A DNA stretch of 64,000 bases from SM1-46 sp002451215. GTDB lineage: Bacteria > Pseudomonadota > Gammaproteobacteria > Acidiferrobacterales > Sulfurifustaceae. Below the pieces are notes generated by a model. That model had not been told where the DNA came from. It did not search any database and saw nothing but the letters and a program-made list of their open reading frames with translations. Shown here one piece after another: positions 43,138 through 53,130 of this stretch. Made by a program: the position numbers and the translations under genes. The stretch lies in the NCBI GenBank assembly GCA_002451215.1, contig DKBM01000048.1, positions 41,453 through 105,452 on the forward strand, read 5' to 3'. The number at the start of each line of letters is the position of its first letter. Within the stretch, counting starts at the first letter, position 1.

Positions 43138-44052
43138 TCAGTCCTTATCGGGCGTCACGGCGTGGCCGCCGAAGCCCCTGCGCATCATGGCGAGCAGCTT
43201 GTCCGCGTAGTCTGCACGCCCCTGGCTCGCGAAGCGCATCATGAGGGCAAGGCTCATAACCGGCGCAGGAACCCCCTGCTCCACCGCCTCGAGCGCGGTC
43301 CAGCGCCCCTCTCCCGAGTCCGCCACCACCGGCGCAATATCCGTGAGCTCCTGATCACGTGCCAGGAAATCAGCGGTAAGATCGAGCAGCCAGCTGCGCA
43401 CCACGCTGCCGTGACGCCACATCTCGGCAATCGCAGCGAGATCGAGCCTGAAGTCGGCGCGCGCCTTCATGAGCGCAAATCCCTCCGCATACGCCTGCAT
43501 CATGCCGTACTCAATGCCGTTGTGGATCATTTTGACGAAATGCCCGCTGCCGCCAGGCCCGCAGTGTAGCCAACCGCGATCGGGAGCGGGCGCGAGCGCC
43601 TCAATGACCGGTCGCAGGAGCGCGATTGACTTCACCTCGCCACCGAGCATGAGCGCATAACCGTTCTCGAGCCCCCACACCCCGCCCGAGACGCCGGCGT
43701 CCACGAACTGCACCCCGCGTTCGGCAAGCAGTCCGGCGCGCCGCACCGAGTCCTTGTAGTAGGAATTGGCGCCGTCGACTACGAGATCGCCAGCGGCTAG
43801 CAACGGCATGATCTGCGTCAGGTGCTGCTCGGTAACCTCGCCGGCCGGTAACATCAGCCAAATCACACGCGGCGCCGGCAACCTGGCCACAAGTTCGGTG
43901 ATATTCGCGACACCCACGAGCCCAGTTTCGCGCGCAAGCGCCTCCGTGACGGTGGCGTTTCGGTTCCACGCAATCAAACTGATTCCGCCGCGGCGCAAGC
44001 GCCTTGCCATGTTGGCGCCCATTCGGCCCAACCCAACCAGTCCAAGCTCCAT
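43138..44052 (-). CDS. gnd: 6-phosphogluconate dehydrogenase, decarboxylating, short (GntZ/YqeC) type
   Basis: 304 aa from the ATG at 44052 (GGAGG upstream; a TTG two codons earlier is an alternative). Rossmann start LGLVGLGRMGANMARRL, WLMLPAGEVTEQ, DGANSYYKDS, and the active-site VKMIHNGIEYGMMQAYAEGF, with Lys and Asn. The ~300 aa form is usually NAD-preferring and is common in bacteria with a zwf-linked cluster. Confidence 0.92.
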   Translation of the reverse strand: MELGLVGLGRMGANMARRLRRGGISLIAWNRNATVTEALARETGLVGVANITELVARLPAPRVIWLMLPAGEVTEQHLTQIMPLLAAGDLVVDGANSYYKDSVRRAGLLAERGVQFVDAGVSGGVWGLENGYALMLGGEVKSIALLRPVIEALAPAPDRGWLHCGPGGSGHFVKMIHNGIEYGMMQAYAEGFALMKARADFRLDLAAIAEMWRHGSVVRSWLLDLTADFLARDQELTDIAPVVADSGEGRWTALEAVEQGVPAPVMSLALMMRFASQGRADYADKLLAMMRRGFGGHAVTPDKD

Positions 44053-44245
44053 TGCCAATGCCCTCCCGTGCAGGCGAAACAGGTAAGCAAGTTATCACGC
44101 CCGTCCCGCCGAATTAACCGCACCACGCGCGCGGCTGCTACGCGGCAGCAACGCGCCGGTCGGCCGGGGCATCCCTGCCGGCCGCCCTGTGCTAGCCTTT
44201 ATAACCGGGAAAACGGAGTTCCATTCCAGTTCCAAAGGACTGACC

Positions 44246-45028
44246 GTGCAACCTCTGGCAAGACAAGTTGAACTTGGGCGACGCTGGCTCAAATGCGGGT
44301 CGCGGCTGTTCGGCCGCAATCCCTGGCTACTTGGTGGCATGGGCGTCTGCGCCGCCGTACTCCTCACACTGCTTTCGCTCATACCGCTCGTTGGGGCACT
44401 GGTGATTGCCCTGATCGCGCCCATCCTGTTGGCGAGCAGCTACCTGGCAATCGACAGGGTGGCGCAGATGAAGTTCGTCCTGCCCGCCGATCTGCGTCGG
44501 GATGCCATCCGGCAATCGCCGCGCGGACTGATACTGGTGTTTCGCGACGAAGATCACGTCGTGCCGACCCTGGTCGCCGGTATCTTCAGCCTGGCCGTCG
44601 TTCTGATGACGCATCTGCTGATTCGCGTCATTGCCGGCAGCGCCTGGGTAGCGCACTGGTCCACGCTGGACATCGGCCCAATGCTGTTGGTGCTGCTGGC
44701 GGGCCTCCTTGTGCTCGTGGTCTACTTCCTGCTTGCGGCGTCGCTCCTCTACGCGCTACCACTCGCATTCCTGCAGGACGAGGCGCTGGTCCCAGCTATT
44801 GGCCGCAGCTTCAGGGCGAGCCTTCAGTACGCACTGGCACTTCTCATCGTGTTGGCGCCGCTGCTCCTGCCAAGCCTGCTCGGCGGGCTTGCCTCGAATA
44901 TCTCCGTCTGGCTCGCACCGTTCGTGTGGCTGCTGGTCGTGACTGTCGTCCTACCGCTCGTCGCAACCAGCGTCTACTGCAGTTACCGCACGCTGTTCTC
45001 TACCAAAGAGAATTCGGCGGTCGCCTGA
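44246..45028 (+). CDS. BPSS1780-family integral membrane protein
   Basis: 260 aa from a GTG at 44246 with AAGGA 7 nt upstream. Five to six hydrophobic helices; it begins QPLARQVELGRRWLKCGSRLFGRNPWLLGGMG, typical for this proteobacterial family of unknown function. The stop converges with purL (16 bp between). A longer ATG-initiated frame from 44189 lacks a ribosome site. Confidence 0.75.
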   Translation: MQPLARQVELGRRWLKCGSRLFGRNPWLLGGMGVCAAVLLTLLSLIPLVGALVIALIAPILLASSYLAIDRVAQMKFVLPADLRRDAIRQSPRGLILVFRDEDHVVPTLVAGIFSLAVVLMTHLLIRVIAGSAWVAHWSTLDIGPMLLVLLAGLLVLVVYFLLAASLLYALPLAFLQDEALVPAIGRSFRASLQYALALLIVLAPLLLPSLLGGLASNISVWLAPFVWLLVVTVVLPLVATSVYCSYRTLFSTKENSAVA

Positions 45029-45044
45029 GCACAGGAGCGGCGTT

Positions 45045-48000
45045 TCAGCCCACCCACACGCGCGCATTGCGAAACATGCGCATCCACGGGCTGTCCTCGC
45101 CCCACTCCGCCGGGCGCCACGAAAACGCTACGCTGCGGAACACACGCTCGGGGTGCGGCATCATGATGGTAAAACGCCCATCGGCAGTGGTGAGGCCGGT
45201 GATGCCATGCGGCGACCCGTTGGGGTTATAGGGATAGAAATCGGTCAGGCCGCCACGATTGTCGACGAAACAAAGCGCCACCTGCTTGTCGAGGATCACC
45301 TGCTCGACATCAGCGGACTCGCGGAACTCGGCCCGCCCCTCGCCATGGGCCACCGCGACCGGCAGCATCGAACCCTCCATGCCTCGGAACAGGATCGAAC
45401 GGTTCTGTGGAATTTGCACCATTGCCGTGCGGGCCTCGAACTGCTCCGAGTGGTTGCGCACGAAGTGCGGCCAGCGCTGCGCACCAGGGATTATCTCGTG
45501 CAAGTTGGACATCATTTGGCAGCCGTTGCAGACACCGAGCGCGAAGGTGTCGGTGCGGCGGAAAAAGGCGGTGAACTCGTCGCGCGCGCGGCTGTTGAAG
45601 AGAATCGATTTCGCCCATCCCTCGCCGGCCCCTAGCACATCGCCAAAGGAGAAACCGCCGCAGGCGGCGAGCCCCTTGAAATCCCTGAGCGAGACGCGCC
45701 CGTCGATGACATCGCTCATGGTGACGTCGATGGCGCCGAAACCGGCACGATCGAAAGCTGCCGCCATTTCAAGCTGTCCGTTCACGCCCTGCTCGCGAAG
45801 GATGGCGATTCGCGGGCGTACGCCGCGCGCGATAAACGGTGCGCTCACATCCTCCGCCGGATCGAAGCCGAGGCGTGCCGAGAGGCCCGGGTTCGCCGCA
45901 TCGAGGATCGCGTCGTACTCCTGCTGTGCCGTCTGTGGATTATCGCGCAATCGCTGGATGTGATAGCTGGTCTCTGACCAGGCGCGCTGGAGGTTCACGC
46001 GCGAGTCGTAGAAGAGCTCCTTGCCATCGTAACGAATGCTGATGAGATCGTCGTCAGTCGTGTACCCGATCACATGCGCATGGCGGATGAGACCGGCCTT
46101 CTTGAGCGCACCGAGAATTCCTGCGCGGCGATTGCGCGGTACCTGCAATACCGCACCAAGCTCCTCCGCGAACAGTGCCGCCACGGGATCCTTGCCGAGC
46201 GTGGTGAGATCAAGCGTCACACCAGTTTTGCCAGCGAAGGCCATTTCGCACACTGTCGCGAGCAACCCACCGTCTGAGCGATCATGATACGCGAGCGCAA
46301 GTCCCAGCTCGTTAAGCGCCTGCACCACGTGGAAGAACAAGCGCAGCGCGCGCGGGTCGTCTACGTCCGGCGCCTCATCACCGAGCTGTCCGTGAACTTG
46401 GGCCAGCGCCGAGCCGCCAAGCCGGTTCGCGCCACGCGCGAGGTCGACGAGAATAAGATCGGTTTCGCCAACCCCGGTTTGCAGCATCGGCGTAAGTGTC
46501 TTGCGAACGTCCATGACTGGCGCGAACGCCGAAACGATGAGTGAAAGGGGGGCCGTCACGGCGCGCTCGCCGCCCTGTTCGTCGCGCCAGACCGTCTTCA
46601 TGGACATCGAGTCCTTGCCGACCGGAATCGAGATACCGAGCGCCGGGCACAGCTCCAGCGCAACTGCCCGCACGGTATCAAATAGCACCGCGTCCTCGCC
46701 GGGGTGTCCGGCCGGCGCCATCCAGTTGGCCGAGAGCTTTACATCGGGCAACGCCCGAATGCGAGCAGCGGCAAGATTGGTGAGTGCCTCACCAATCGCC
46801 ATGCGCCCGCTGGCCGGCCCCTCGATGAGCGCGATTGGCGTGCGTTCACCAATCGCCATTGCCTCGCCGGTATTGGCCTCATAACCGCTCGCGGTCACCG
46901 CGACATCGGCCACCGGAACCTGCCAGGGCCCGACCATCTGGTCCCGGCATACAAGCCCGGTAACGCTGCGATCGCCGATAGTAATGAGAAACGATTTATT
47001 TGCCACGGTCGGAAGCTGGAGCACGCGATAGATCGCTTCGCGCAGATCAAGTCCGCCGGTCGTGAACCGCTCGAGCCGGCGCTTCGCGCGCTTCACATCA
47101 CGCAACATCTTGGGCGGCTTGCCAAATAATATGGCGAGATCGAGGTCAATCGGCCGCGCCCCGCTGGCCTTCGGGGCCGCGGAAAAGTAACGGTCCTCTA
47201 CCACCAGGCGTGGCGCGGCTGTGGCCTCGCCGATCACGGCGTAGGGACAGCGCTCGCGCGCGCACAGCGCCTCGAAAGCCGGGAGCCTGGAACGCTCAAT
47301 GGCAAGCACGTAGCGCTCTTGGGCCTCGTTGCACCAGATCTCCATCGGAGACATACCGGACTGGTCATTCGGCACTGTGCGCAACTCGAAATGCCCCCCA
47401 CGATCACTGCCATGCACGATCTCGGGCACGGCATTGGAAAGCCCTCCAGCACCAACGTCATGGATGGACAGGATCGGGTTGTCCGCGCCCAATGCCCAGC
47501 AGCCATCGATCACCTCCTGGCAACGACGCTGCATCTCGGCATTGGCGCGCTGCACAGAGGCGAAATCTAGATCTTCGTGACTGCTGCCGCTCGCCACGCT
47601 GGACGCCGCCCCGCCCCCAAGCCCAATCAGCATGGCCGGACCCCCGATCACGACCACGGCGGAACCGGGCGGAATGTCGTCTTTCTTCACATGCGGAGCA
47701 CGAATATTACCCATGCCACCAGCCAACATGATCGGCTTGTGGTAGCCGCGCACCTCGCCACCAACCTCGAGCTCGAAGGTCCGGAAATAGCCAGCCAGAT
47801 TCGGCCGGCCGAACTCATTATTAAAGGAAGCGCCGCCAAGCGGCCCCTCGATCATGATGTCGAGCGCGCTGGCGATCCGTCCGGGCTTTCCGTGGTCACG
47901 CTCCCAGGCGCGCTCCGCGCCCGGAATGCGCAGGTCGGACACCGAAAAGCCGGTGATGCCGGCCTTTGGCTTCGCGCCGCGACCGGTCGCGCCCTCATCG

Positions 48001-49022
48001 CGGATCTCGCCGCCAGCCCCAGTCGCGGCACCAGGGTGCGGCGAAATTGCGGTGGGATGGTTGTGGGTTTCGACCTTCATGAGGATATGGGTGTCCTCCT
48101 CGCGGCCGCGGTACTCGTGCGAATGGGGGTCGGGAAAGAAGCGTCTGACCTTCGCGCCCTCGATTACCGCCGCGTTGTCCGCGTAGGCGCTCAAGGTCCC
48201 CTTCGGATTCGTGGCATGCGTATGGCGGATCATGCCAAACAGCGATTCCTTCTGGCGCTTGCCGTCAATGATCCAGTCGGCGTTGAATATCTTGTGCCGG
48301 CAGTGCTCGGAGTTGGCCTGCGCGAACATCATGAGCTCAACATCCGTCGGATTGCGCGCGAGGCGGGTGAAATTCTCGACCAGATAGTCGACCTCGTCCG
48401 GCGAAAGCGCGAGTCCCCAGTCGCGATTGGCCGCTTCCAGCGCCACGCGTCCGCCGCCGATGATATCGACAGTGCGCAGCGGCGCCGGGGTCGCCTCGCG
48501 GAACAGCTCGTCCACCTGCTGGAAGTCCGGCAGGACGTTTTCCGTCATGCGGTCATGGATAAGTGGCACGAGCGACTCGCGCTCGGCAGCGGTGAGCGGG
48601 CCGCCGTCACGGCGCGTGAAAGTCCATGCCACCCCACGCTCGAGGCGATGGATACGCCCTAGCCCGCAATGCCGAGCAATGTCGGTCGCCTTGCTGGCCC
48701 AGGGCGAGATCGTGCCGAGCCTTGGAATCACGAGCAACGCCGTGCCCACCGCGCCGGCCGGCGGCGCCTCGCTGCGGGGCCCATAGGTCAGGATGCGCTC
48801 GAGTACGGCGCGTTCGTTGTCCGCGAGTGGGTGCTCGATCGCTGCGAAGTGCCAGTAACGCGCATTGATGGACGCGAGTGCCGGCACGCGTGCCTGCATC
48901 TCGGCGAGTAGCCGGTCGCGACGAAACGGGGAAAGCGCGGCAGATCCCGCGATGGCAACGACCTGCCAGCTGGACGACGGGGATCCGGAACGGGCCGCGG
49001 AATCGGACGAGTGATCTGGCAT
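45045..49022 (-). CDS. purL: phosphoribosylformylglycinamidine synthase, large single-chain form
   Basis: 1325 aa, the length of proteobacterial FGAM synthase. The order is: N-terminal PurS-like region (about 50-160), a linker, two AIRS-type halves with GRGAKPKAGITGFSVSDLRIPGAERAWE and the ATP site SIHDVGAGGLSNAVPEIVHGSDRGG, and a C-terminal class I glutamine amidotransferase (about 1060-1325) with nucleophile Cys in ALGVCNGCQMM, and His/Glu in MPHPERV. It converts FGAR plus glutamine to FGAM in purine synthesis. The ribosome site before the ATG is weak. Confidence 0.97.
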   Translation of the reverse strand: MPDHSSDSAARSGSPSSSWQVVAIAGSAALSPFRRDRLLAEMQARVPALASINARYWHFAAIEHPLADNERAVLERILTYGPRSEAPPAGAVGTALLVIPRLGTISPWASKATDIARHCGLGRIHRLERGVAWTFTRRDGGPLTAAERESLVPLIHDRMTENVLPDFQQVDELFREATPAPLRTVDIIGGGRVALEAANRDWGLALSPDEVDYLVENFTRLARNPTDVELMMFAQANSEHCRHKIFNADWIIDGKRQKESLFGMIRHTHATNPKGTLSAYADNAAVIEGAKVRRFFPDPHSHEYRGREEDTHILMKVETHNHPTAISPHPGAATGAGGEIRDEGATGRGAKPKAGITGFSVSDLRIPGAERAWERDHGKPGRIASALDIMIEGPLGGASFNNEFGRPNLAGYFRTFELEVGGEVRGYHKPIMLAGGMGNIRAPHVKKDDIPPGSAVVVIGGPAMLIGLGGGAASSVASGSSHEDLDFASVQRANAEMQRRCQEVIDGCWALGADNPILSIHDVGAGGLSNAVPEIVHGSDRGGHFELRTVPNDQSGMSPMEIWCNEAQERYVLAIERSRLPAFEALCARERCPYAVIGEATAAPRLVVEDRYFSAAPKASGARPIDLDLAILFGKPPKMLRDVKRAKRRLERFTTGGLDLREAIYRVLQLPTVANKSFLITIGDRSVTGLVCRDQMVGPWQVPVADVAVTASGYEANTGEAMAIGERTPIALIEGPASGRMAIGEALTNLAAARIRALPDVKLSANWMAPAGHPGEDAVLFDTVRAVALELCPALGISIPVGKDSMSMKTVWRDEQGGERAVTAPLSLIVSAFAPVMDVRKTLTPMLQTGVGETDLILVDLARGANRLGGSALAQVHGQLGDEAPDVDDPRALRLFFHVVQALNELGLALAYHDRSDGGLLATVCEMAFAGKTGVTLDLTTLGKDPVAALFAEELGAVLQVPRNRRAGILGALKKAGLIRHAHVIGYTTDDDLISIRYDGKELFYDSRVNLQRAWSETSYHIQRLRDNPQTAQQEYDAILDAANPGLSARLGFDPAEDVSAPFIARGVRPRIAILREQGVNGQLEMAAAFDRAGFGAIDVTMSDVIDGRVSLRDFKGLAACGGFSFGDVLGAGEGWAKSILFNSRARDEFTAFFRRTDTFALGVCNGCQMMSNLHEIIPGAQRWPHFVRNHSEQFEARTAMVQIPQNRSILFRGMEGSMLPVAVAHGEGRAEFRESADVEQVILDKQVALCFVDNRGGLTDFYPYNPNGSPHGITGLTTADGRFTIMMPHPERVFRSVAFSWRPAEWGEDSPWMRMFRNARVWVG

Positions 49023-49037
49023 CTTCGCTACTTTACC

Positions 49038-49724
49038 TCATGCTTCGCCCGCGGCTAGGCTGAATAAACCGAAACCCATGTTCTGATCGGCCACCGATAC
49101 ATAGTCCGGTGAACAGTTGAGAACGGCAGCGAGCGCCGCGCGCGCCTTGGCCGGGGTATTGTTGGTCTCACTCAAATGCGCTGCCACCACTTGACGCAAC
49201 CGCGAGCGATCAAGGCGCGACAAGAGTTGCGCGGCGGCGGCATTGTCCAGATGGCCATGGTCCCCCGCGATGCGCGCCTTGAGCGCCGGGGGATAGGGTC
49301 CATCGCGCAGCATGTCTCGATCGTGGTTGCACTCGAGCACCAGCGCATCGCATCCCCCGAGCATGCGCTCGATGTGCGGCGTCGTGACGCCGACATCGGT
49401 CAGGAAACCTAGCCTGGNNTGTGGATTGAAGTGGCGTACGTCGAGTAGTCCCTGCGCCTGGCGCCCAAGGGCCGCATGCGTCCCGGAGGTCATCCACACA
49501 GGTACGCGGAATCGACGCGCGCAGGCCACCGCCCCGCCAACATGATCGCTGTGTTCGTGAGTAATCAGGATGGCGCTGAGCGGCACATCCGCGAGACCGG
49601 CACGCGCTAGCCGCCGCTCGGTCTCTCGCGCGGAAAAACCACAATCCAGAAGAACGCGCGTGCGCCCGGCGGCAATCACCGCGGCATTGCCCGCGCTGCC
49701 GCTGCCGAGCAGCGCAAATGCCAC
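49038..49724 (-). CDS. MBL-fold metallohydrolase (YycJ-like), internally truncated by assembly gap
   Basis: GTG start. The N-terminus ALLGSGSAGNAAVIAAGRTRVLLDCGFSARETERRL and the metal motif THEHSDHVGG are clear, with LVLECNHD and GHLDNAAAA further on. At 'nn' (49418-49419) the protein jumps from DVRHFNP straight to RLGFLTDVG. Family members have about 30 residues there, including the VPHDA-type His motif. The frame stays open only by chance or trimming. Members are cytoplasmic hydrolases or exonucleases. Encoded between bamC and purL. Confidence 0.82.
   Translation of the reverse strand: MAFALLGSGSAGNAAVIAAGRTRVLLDCGFSARETERRLARAGLADVPLSAILITHEHSDHVGGAVACARRFRVPVWMTSGTHAALGRQAQGLLDVRHFNPXXRLGFLTDVGVTTPHIERMLGGCDALVLECNHDRDMLRDGPYPPALKARIAGDHGHLDNAAAAQLLSRLDRSRLRQVVAAHLSETNNTPAKARAALAAVLNCSPDYVSVADQNMGFGLFSLAAGEA
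49418..49419. other. assembly gap (nn) inside the MBL hydrolase gene
   Basis: Two undetermined bases. Comparison with the expected family order indicates that roughly 80-100 bp of coding sequence are missing here, so 'nn' is a placeholder for a longer gap. Confidence 0.75.
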
Positions 49725-49840
49725 CGATCGTACGTCAGCACTCGCCCGCTTCGCTCGCGTATACAGTCGTCACCCGCCGTTATTGTTTACCGCAGCGCCC
49801 AGGGACAGCGCCGACCTGCATGAACTGGCAATCCGGCCAG

Positions 49841-50971
49841 CTATTTCAACTGCTCGTAGAGCAACGTCAGGATCCGCTCGCGCACCTTGGAATTCTCCAG
49901 TGTCCCCTGCTTGTTCAGCACCTCCACGGTGGTTCCCTGCTCGCCATCCTTCAGATGGATCTGGAACTGGTCATTGGGGCGCGGCTTGTCACTGCTAAAC
50001 ATGTCCGTGAACCAGTTGCCCTTGTCGGTGCCGTAGTCCGGATCGAGGTAGCGAACATAGTACACGCCCTTGCTGCGATCGCGATCCTCCACCGTGAAGC
50101 CCATGCGATCGACCGCGAGTCCCACGCGCCGCCAGGCGCGATCGAGGTCATCCTGCAGCGACAACTGCACCGCTTCCTGATCGCGCGTCAGGCGGGCGCG
50201 CTCGCTGCGTGCGGGGGTAGCGGCAATCGTCGCCACCTGTTGTTTCGCCGCCGGTTCGGGCGTACCGAGGCCAACCATTAGCAGGCGCAGCATCTCGATT
50301 TCCAGCTCGGGATCGGAGGCGCGCGGGCGCCAGCGCGTCTGGACGAGATCAGGCGTCCCGGGCAGCACGAACTCCTCCATACCCTGATGCACGATGTATA
50401 CGTCCGTCGTGCCCGGCTCGACACCGCGCTCGAGCCGGAAACGGAAACGATCGCGCAGTCCGGTGGAATAGAGCGTACCGAACCAGCGCGCAAACGTGCG
50501 TTGCAACGAGTCACCAACATTGGCGCGGTTCTCGGCCCATTCCGTTTCGATAATGCCGATCCGCGGATTCTCCCGGGAGATCAGGAGCCCGTTGGCCAGA
50601 ACGAAGTCTCGCACCCGTGGCCACAATGCCTCGGGCTCCGAACGTATGGTGAGCCAGCGGACGCCGTCCTCGCGCCTGAGTTGCACGTTGCTGAACTGCG
50701 GCAGCACGGCTACGGCACCAGGCGTGACCGGCTCGGTTTTCTCCTTCTTCTGCTCGGCGCTGTATTGAGAATAGGTCGTGCTGGGCTGCACCTTCGCGGC
50801 AGGATCGGCACCGGTCGGTGGCGAAGCCAGATCGGGAGGCACTTCGAGCGGTGGCAGCGTCCGGGTGGTCTTGTAGTCAATCGTGCGCTGCATGTCGGTA
50901 GTGCACGACACCAGGACCAGCGCCATCATAGAGAAACCAACAATACGTACTAGTTGAGAAGACTGCGTCAT
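49841..50971 (-). CDS. bamC: outer membrane assembly lipoprotein BamC (NlpB)
   Basis: 376 aa. Lipoprotein signal with lipobox LVSC (MMALVLVSC), then an unstructured N-terminal stretch with PPLEVPPDLASPP, which in E. coli contacts BamD. Two helix-grip domains follow (about 105-220 and 270-375; WPRVRDFVLANGLLISRENPRIGIIETEW and AWRRVGLAVDRMGFTVEDRDRSKGVYYVRYLDPD). It is part of the Bam complex at the inner face of the outer membrane. AGGAG precedes the ATG, 18 bp after dapA. A dapA-bamC pair is typical of Gammaproteobacteria. Confidence 0.93.
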   Translation of the reverse strand: MTQSSQLVRIVGFSMMALVLVSCTTDMQRTIDYKTTRTLPPLEVPPDLASPPTGADPAAKVQPSTTYSQYSAEQKKEKTEPVTPGAVAVLPQFSNVQLRREDGVRWLTIRSEPEALWPRVRDFVLANGLLISRENPRIGIIETEWAENRANVGDSLQRTFARWFGTLYSTGLRDRFRFRLERGVEPGTTDVYIVHQGMEEFVLPGTPDLVQTRWRPRASDPELEIEMLRLLMVGLGTPEPAAKQQVATIAATPARSERARLTRDQEAVQLSLQDDLDRAWRRVGLAVDRMGFTVEDRDRSKGVYYVRYLDPDYGTDKGNWFTDMFSSDKPRPNDQFQIHLKDGEQGTTVEVLNKQGTLENSKVRERILTLLYEQLK

Positions 50972-50989
50972 GAAGCTCCTGAATGATAA

Positions 50990-51868
50990 TCAGACCTGGA
51001 TTCCCGCCGCGCGCATTGCCTGACGGACCGTTTCGTGATGCTGTGCCGAAAGCGTCGTCAGGGGCAGACGGATACCCCCTTTGATCAGTCCCATCTCTTT
51101 TAGTGCCCACTTGACCGGAATCGGGTTGGCCTCGAGAAACAGGTGCTTGTGCAGCCCCATAAGCCGCTCATTCACCGCGCGCCCCTCGGCCTGCTTGCCG
51201 GCAAGCGCGAGCGCGCACATCTCATGCATCAGGCGCGGTGCCACATTGGCAGTCACGGAAATGTCGCCTCGCCCGCCGAGCAGGATGCAATCTAGGGCCG
51301 TGGCGTCGTCGCCGGAATAGAGCTCAATTCGGCTACCGCAGCGGCGGATGATGTCGCGCGCACGATCGAGGTTGCCGGTTGCCTCCTTGATGCCGACGAT
51401 GTTCGAGATGTGCGCGAGGCGCTCGACCGTCTCCGGCAGCAGGTCGCAGGCAGTGCGACCCGGCACGTTATAGAGGACCTGCGGGATCGGCACGGCCTCG
51501 GCAATGGCCTTGAAGTGCTGGTACAGCCCCTCTTGGGTAGGCTTGTTATAGTAAGGAGTAACCAGCAGGCAGGCATCGGCGCCCGCCTCCTGCCCGCAGC
51601 GCGTCAGTTCGATCGCCTCGCGTGTCGAATTGGCGCCAGTTCCGGCGATCACCGGCACCCGCCCGCCGGCCTGCTCGACCGCGATCCGAATCACCTCGCA
51701 ATGCTCGTCCATGTCGAGCGTTGGCGACTCGCCGGTGGTGCCGACCGCGACAATCGCGTCAGTGCCGTTGTCGACATGAAAATCAATCAGGCTGCGCAGA
51801 GCCGTGACGTCCAGTGAACCGTCTTCGTTCATGGGCGTCACCAGCGCCACCATACTTCCCTGGAACAT
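50990..51868 (-). CDS. dapA: 4-hydroxy-tetrahydrodipicolinate synthase
   Basis: 292 aa from the ATG at 51868 (MFQGSMVALVTPM, the normal DapA start). An ATG at 51907 with a GGAAAAG ribosome site is an alternative that adds 13 residues. Key motifs: VGTTGESPTLD, the catalytic Tyr in VLYNVPGRT, and the Schiff-base Lys in VGIKEATGN. It condenses pyruvate with aspartate semialdehyde in the lysine/diaminopimelate pathway. Confidence 0.96.
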   Translation of the reverse strand: MFQGSMVALVTPMNEDGSLDVTALRSLIDFHVDNGTDAIVAVGTTGESPTLDMDEHCEVIRIAVEQAGGRVPVIAGTGANSTREAIELTRCGQEAGADACLLVTPYYNKPTQEGLYQHFKAIAEAVPIPQVLYNVPGRTACDLLPETVERLAHISNIVGIKEATGNLDRARDIIRRCGSRIELYSGDDATALDCILLGGRGDISVTANVAPRLMHEMCALALAGKQAEGRAVNERLMGLHKHLFLEANPIPVKWALKEMGLIKGGIRLPLTTLSAQHHETVRQAMRAAGIQV

Positions 51869-52035
51869 AGGCTGGGGATCCGCGAGAGCTAAGTACCGAT
51901 GGCGCATGGTACTTTTCCGCACCGGCCGTGACAAGGCGGATGATCCACGAACGCGCACATTTATGGGCGAATCAGGCGTTTTTGCTCGCGGCGAGGCGGG
52001 GTGGCCTCTAAGCTTGGTCTCGCCCGGAGGTGGCC

Positions 52036-53124
52036 ATGGACAAGACCGAGACACCAAACGCGGTCCGCGAAATCCGCATTAACCCGATCGTCCCGAGCGA
52101 GTCCGTGCTGGTCGCCACGGCACGTTCCCTGCGACCGAAGAAGGCCGAGGCGCTGGTCCCGCGCGATACGCGCAAACACGTCGAAACCTGCCCGTTCTGC
52201 GCTGGCAACGAGGCCATGACACCCCCGCAGATAAAGAGCTACCCGTCCGAAGGTACCTGGTCGGTACGCATCGTCGAGAACCTCTACCCGGTCCTTGGCG
52301 ACGATCGCTCCAACCCGAACCTCACATTCGGTCTGCAGCAAACCATCGACGGCTACGGACGCCACGAGGTCATCATCGATCACAGCGAGCACGGCACCGC
52401 GCTCCACGAAATGAGCGAGCAACACCTCGCACTACTTTTCCGTGCCTACCGCGAGCGCATGGAGCAACTCTACCGTTCGAACAACCGGCTACGCTACGTC
52501 CTGGTATTCAAGAATTTCGGGCCGGCGGCCGGCGCCTCGATCGCCCATACCCACAGCCAGATCATCGCGACGCCGGTCATCCCGGACAACGTGCAGGCCG
52601 AGGTCGCGGAGAGCCGCCGCTTCTACCAGAAGAACCACCGCTGCATCTTCTGCTCTCTGATCGACGAGGCGCTCACCTTCGAAGCCACGATCTACGACCG
52701 CGAGTCGGGCGAAATCCGCCGGCGCATCAACGTCGGTCAGTACGTGATTGAGCGTGGCCAGCGCTTCATCGCCATCAAGCCGTTCGCGAGCCGCTACGAA
52801 TGGGAAGTTCACATCCTTCCGCTCAAGCATCAGTCCGACTACCTGCGGGTCAGCGCCGATGACTACGCGGATCTCGCGCGCATCATGCGTCGGACGATGG
52901 CGCGACTGGAATCCGTGCTGGGTGGCGTGCAGTACAATTTCTTCCTGCACTCACTGCCGCACGATGCCGGTTGCGAGGAGTGCGACGCGAGCTACCACTG
53001 GCACATCGAAATCACGCCACGCACCAGCATCCCGACCGGGTTCGAACTCGGTTCTGGGCTCTTCGTGAATACCGTCGCACCCGAGGCAGCGGCTGAAAAA
53101 TTGCGCAACGCAGCGATTGACTGA
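52036..53124 (+). CDS. GalT/HIT-superfamily nucleotidyltransferase-like protein
   Basis: 362 aa from the ATG at 52036 (GGAGG 5 nt upstream). CPFCAGNE (about 56-63) and CIFC (about 207-210) form the zinc sites known from GalT. The active-site motif is HTHSQIIATP, with Thr where GalT has Pro (HPHxQ). The C-terminus has HWHIEITPR. Without a Leloir pathway neighbour it may be an ADP-glucose-, sulfate- or phosphate-nucleotidyl transferase. Divergent from dapA. Confidence 0.8.
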   Translation: MDKTETPNAVREIRINPIVPSESVLVATARSLRPKKAEALVPRDTRKHVETCPFCAGNEAMTPPQIKSYPSEGTWSVRIVENLYPVLGDDRSNPNLTFGLQQTIDGYGRHEVIIDHSEHGTALHEMSEQHLALLFRAYRERMEQLYRSNNRLRYVLVFKNFGPAAGASIAHTHSQIIATPVIPDNVQAEVAESRRFYQKNHRCIFCSLIDEALTFEATIYDRESGEIRRRINVGQYVIERGQRFIAIKPFASRYEWEVHILPLKHQSDYLRVSADDYADLARIMRRTMARLESVLGGVQYNFFLHSLPHDAGCEECDASYHWHIEITPRTSIPTGFELGSGLFVNTVAPEAAAEKLRNAAID

Positions 53125-53130
53125 CAACCG

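Noticed and set aside
41376..43244. Open frame of over 600 codons on the plus strand opposite zwf and pgl
   Set aside because: Antisense shadow of high-GC coding sequence. zwf and pgl have all family motifs; the antisense frame has no recognisable domain, no ribosome site and a His/Arg-rich composition.
47577..48662. 361-codon plus-strand frame opposite purL
   Set aside because: Antisense shadow; purL is complete and unambiguous.
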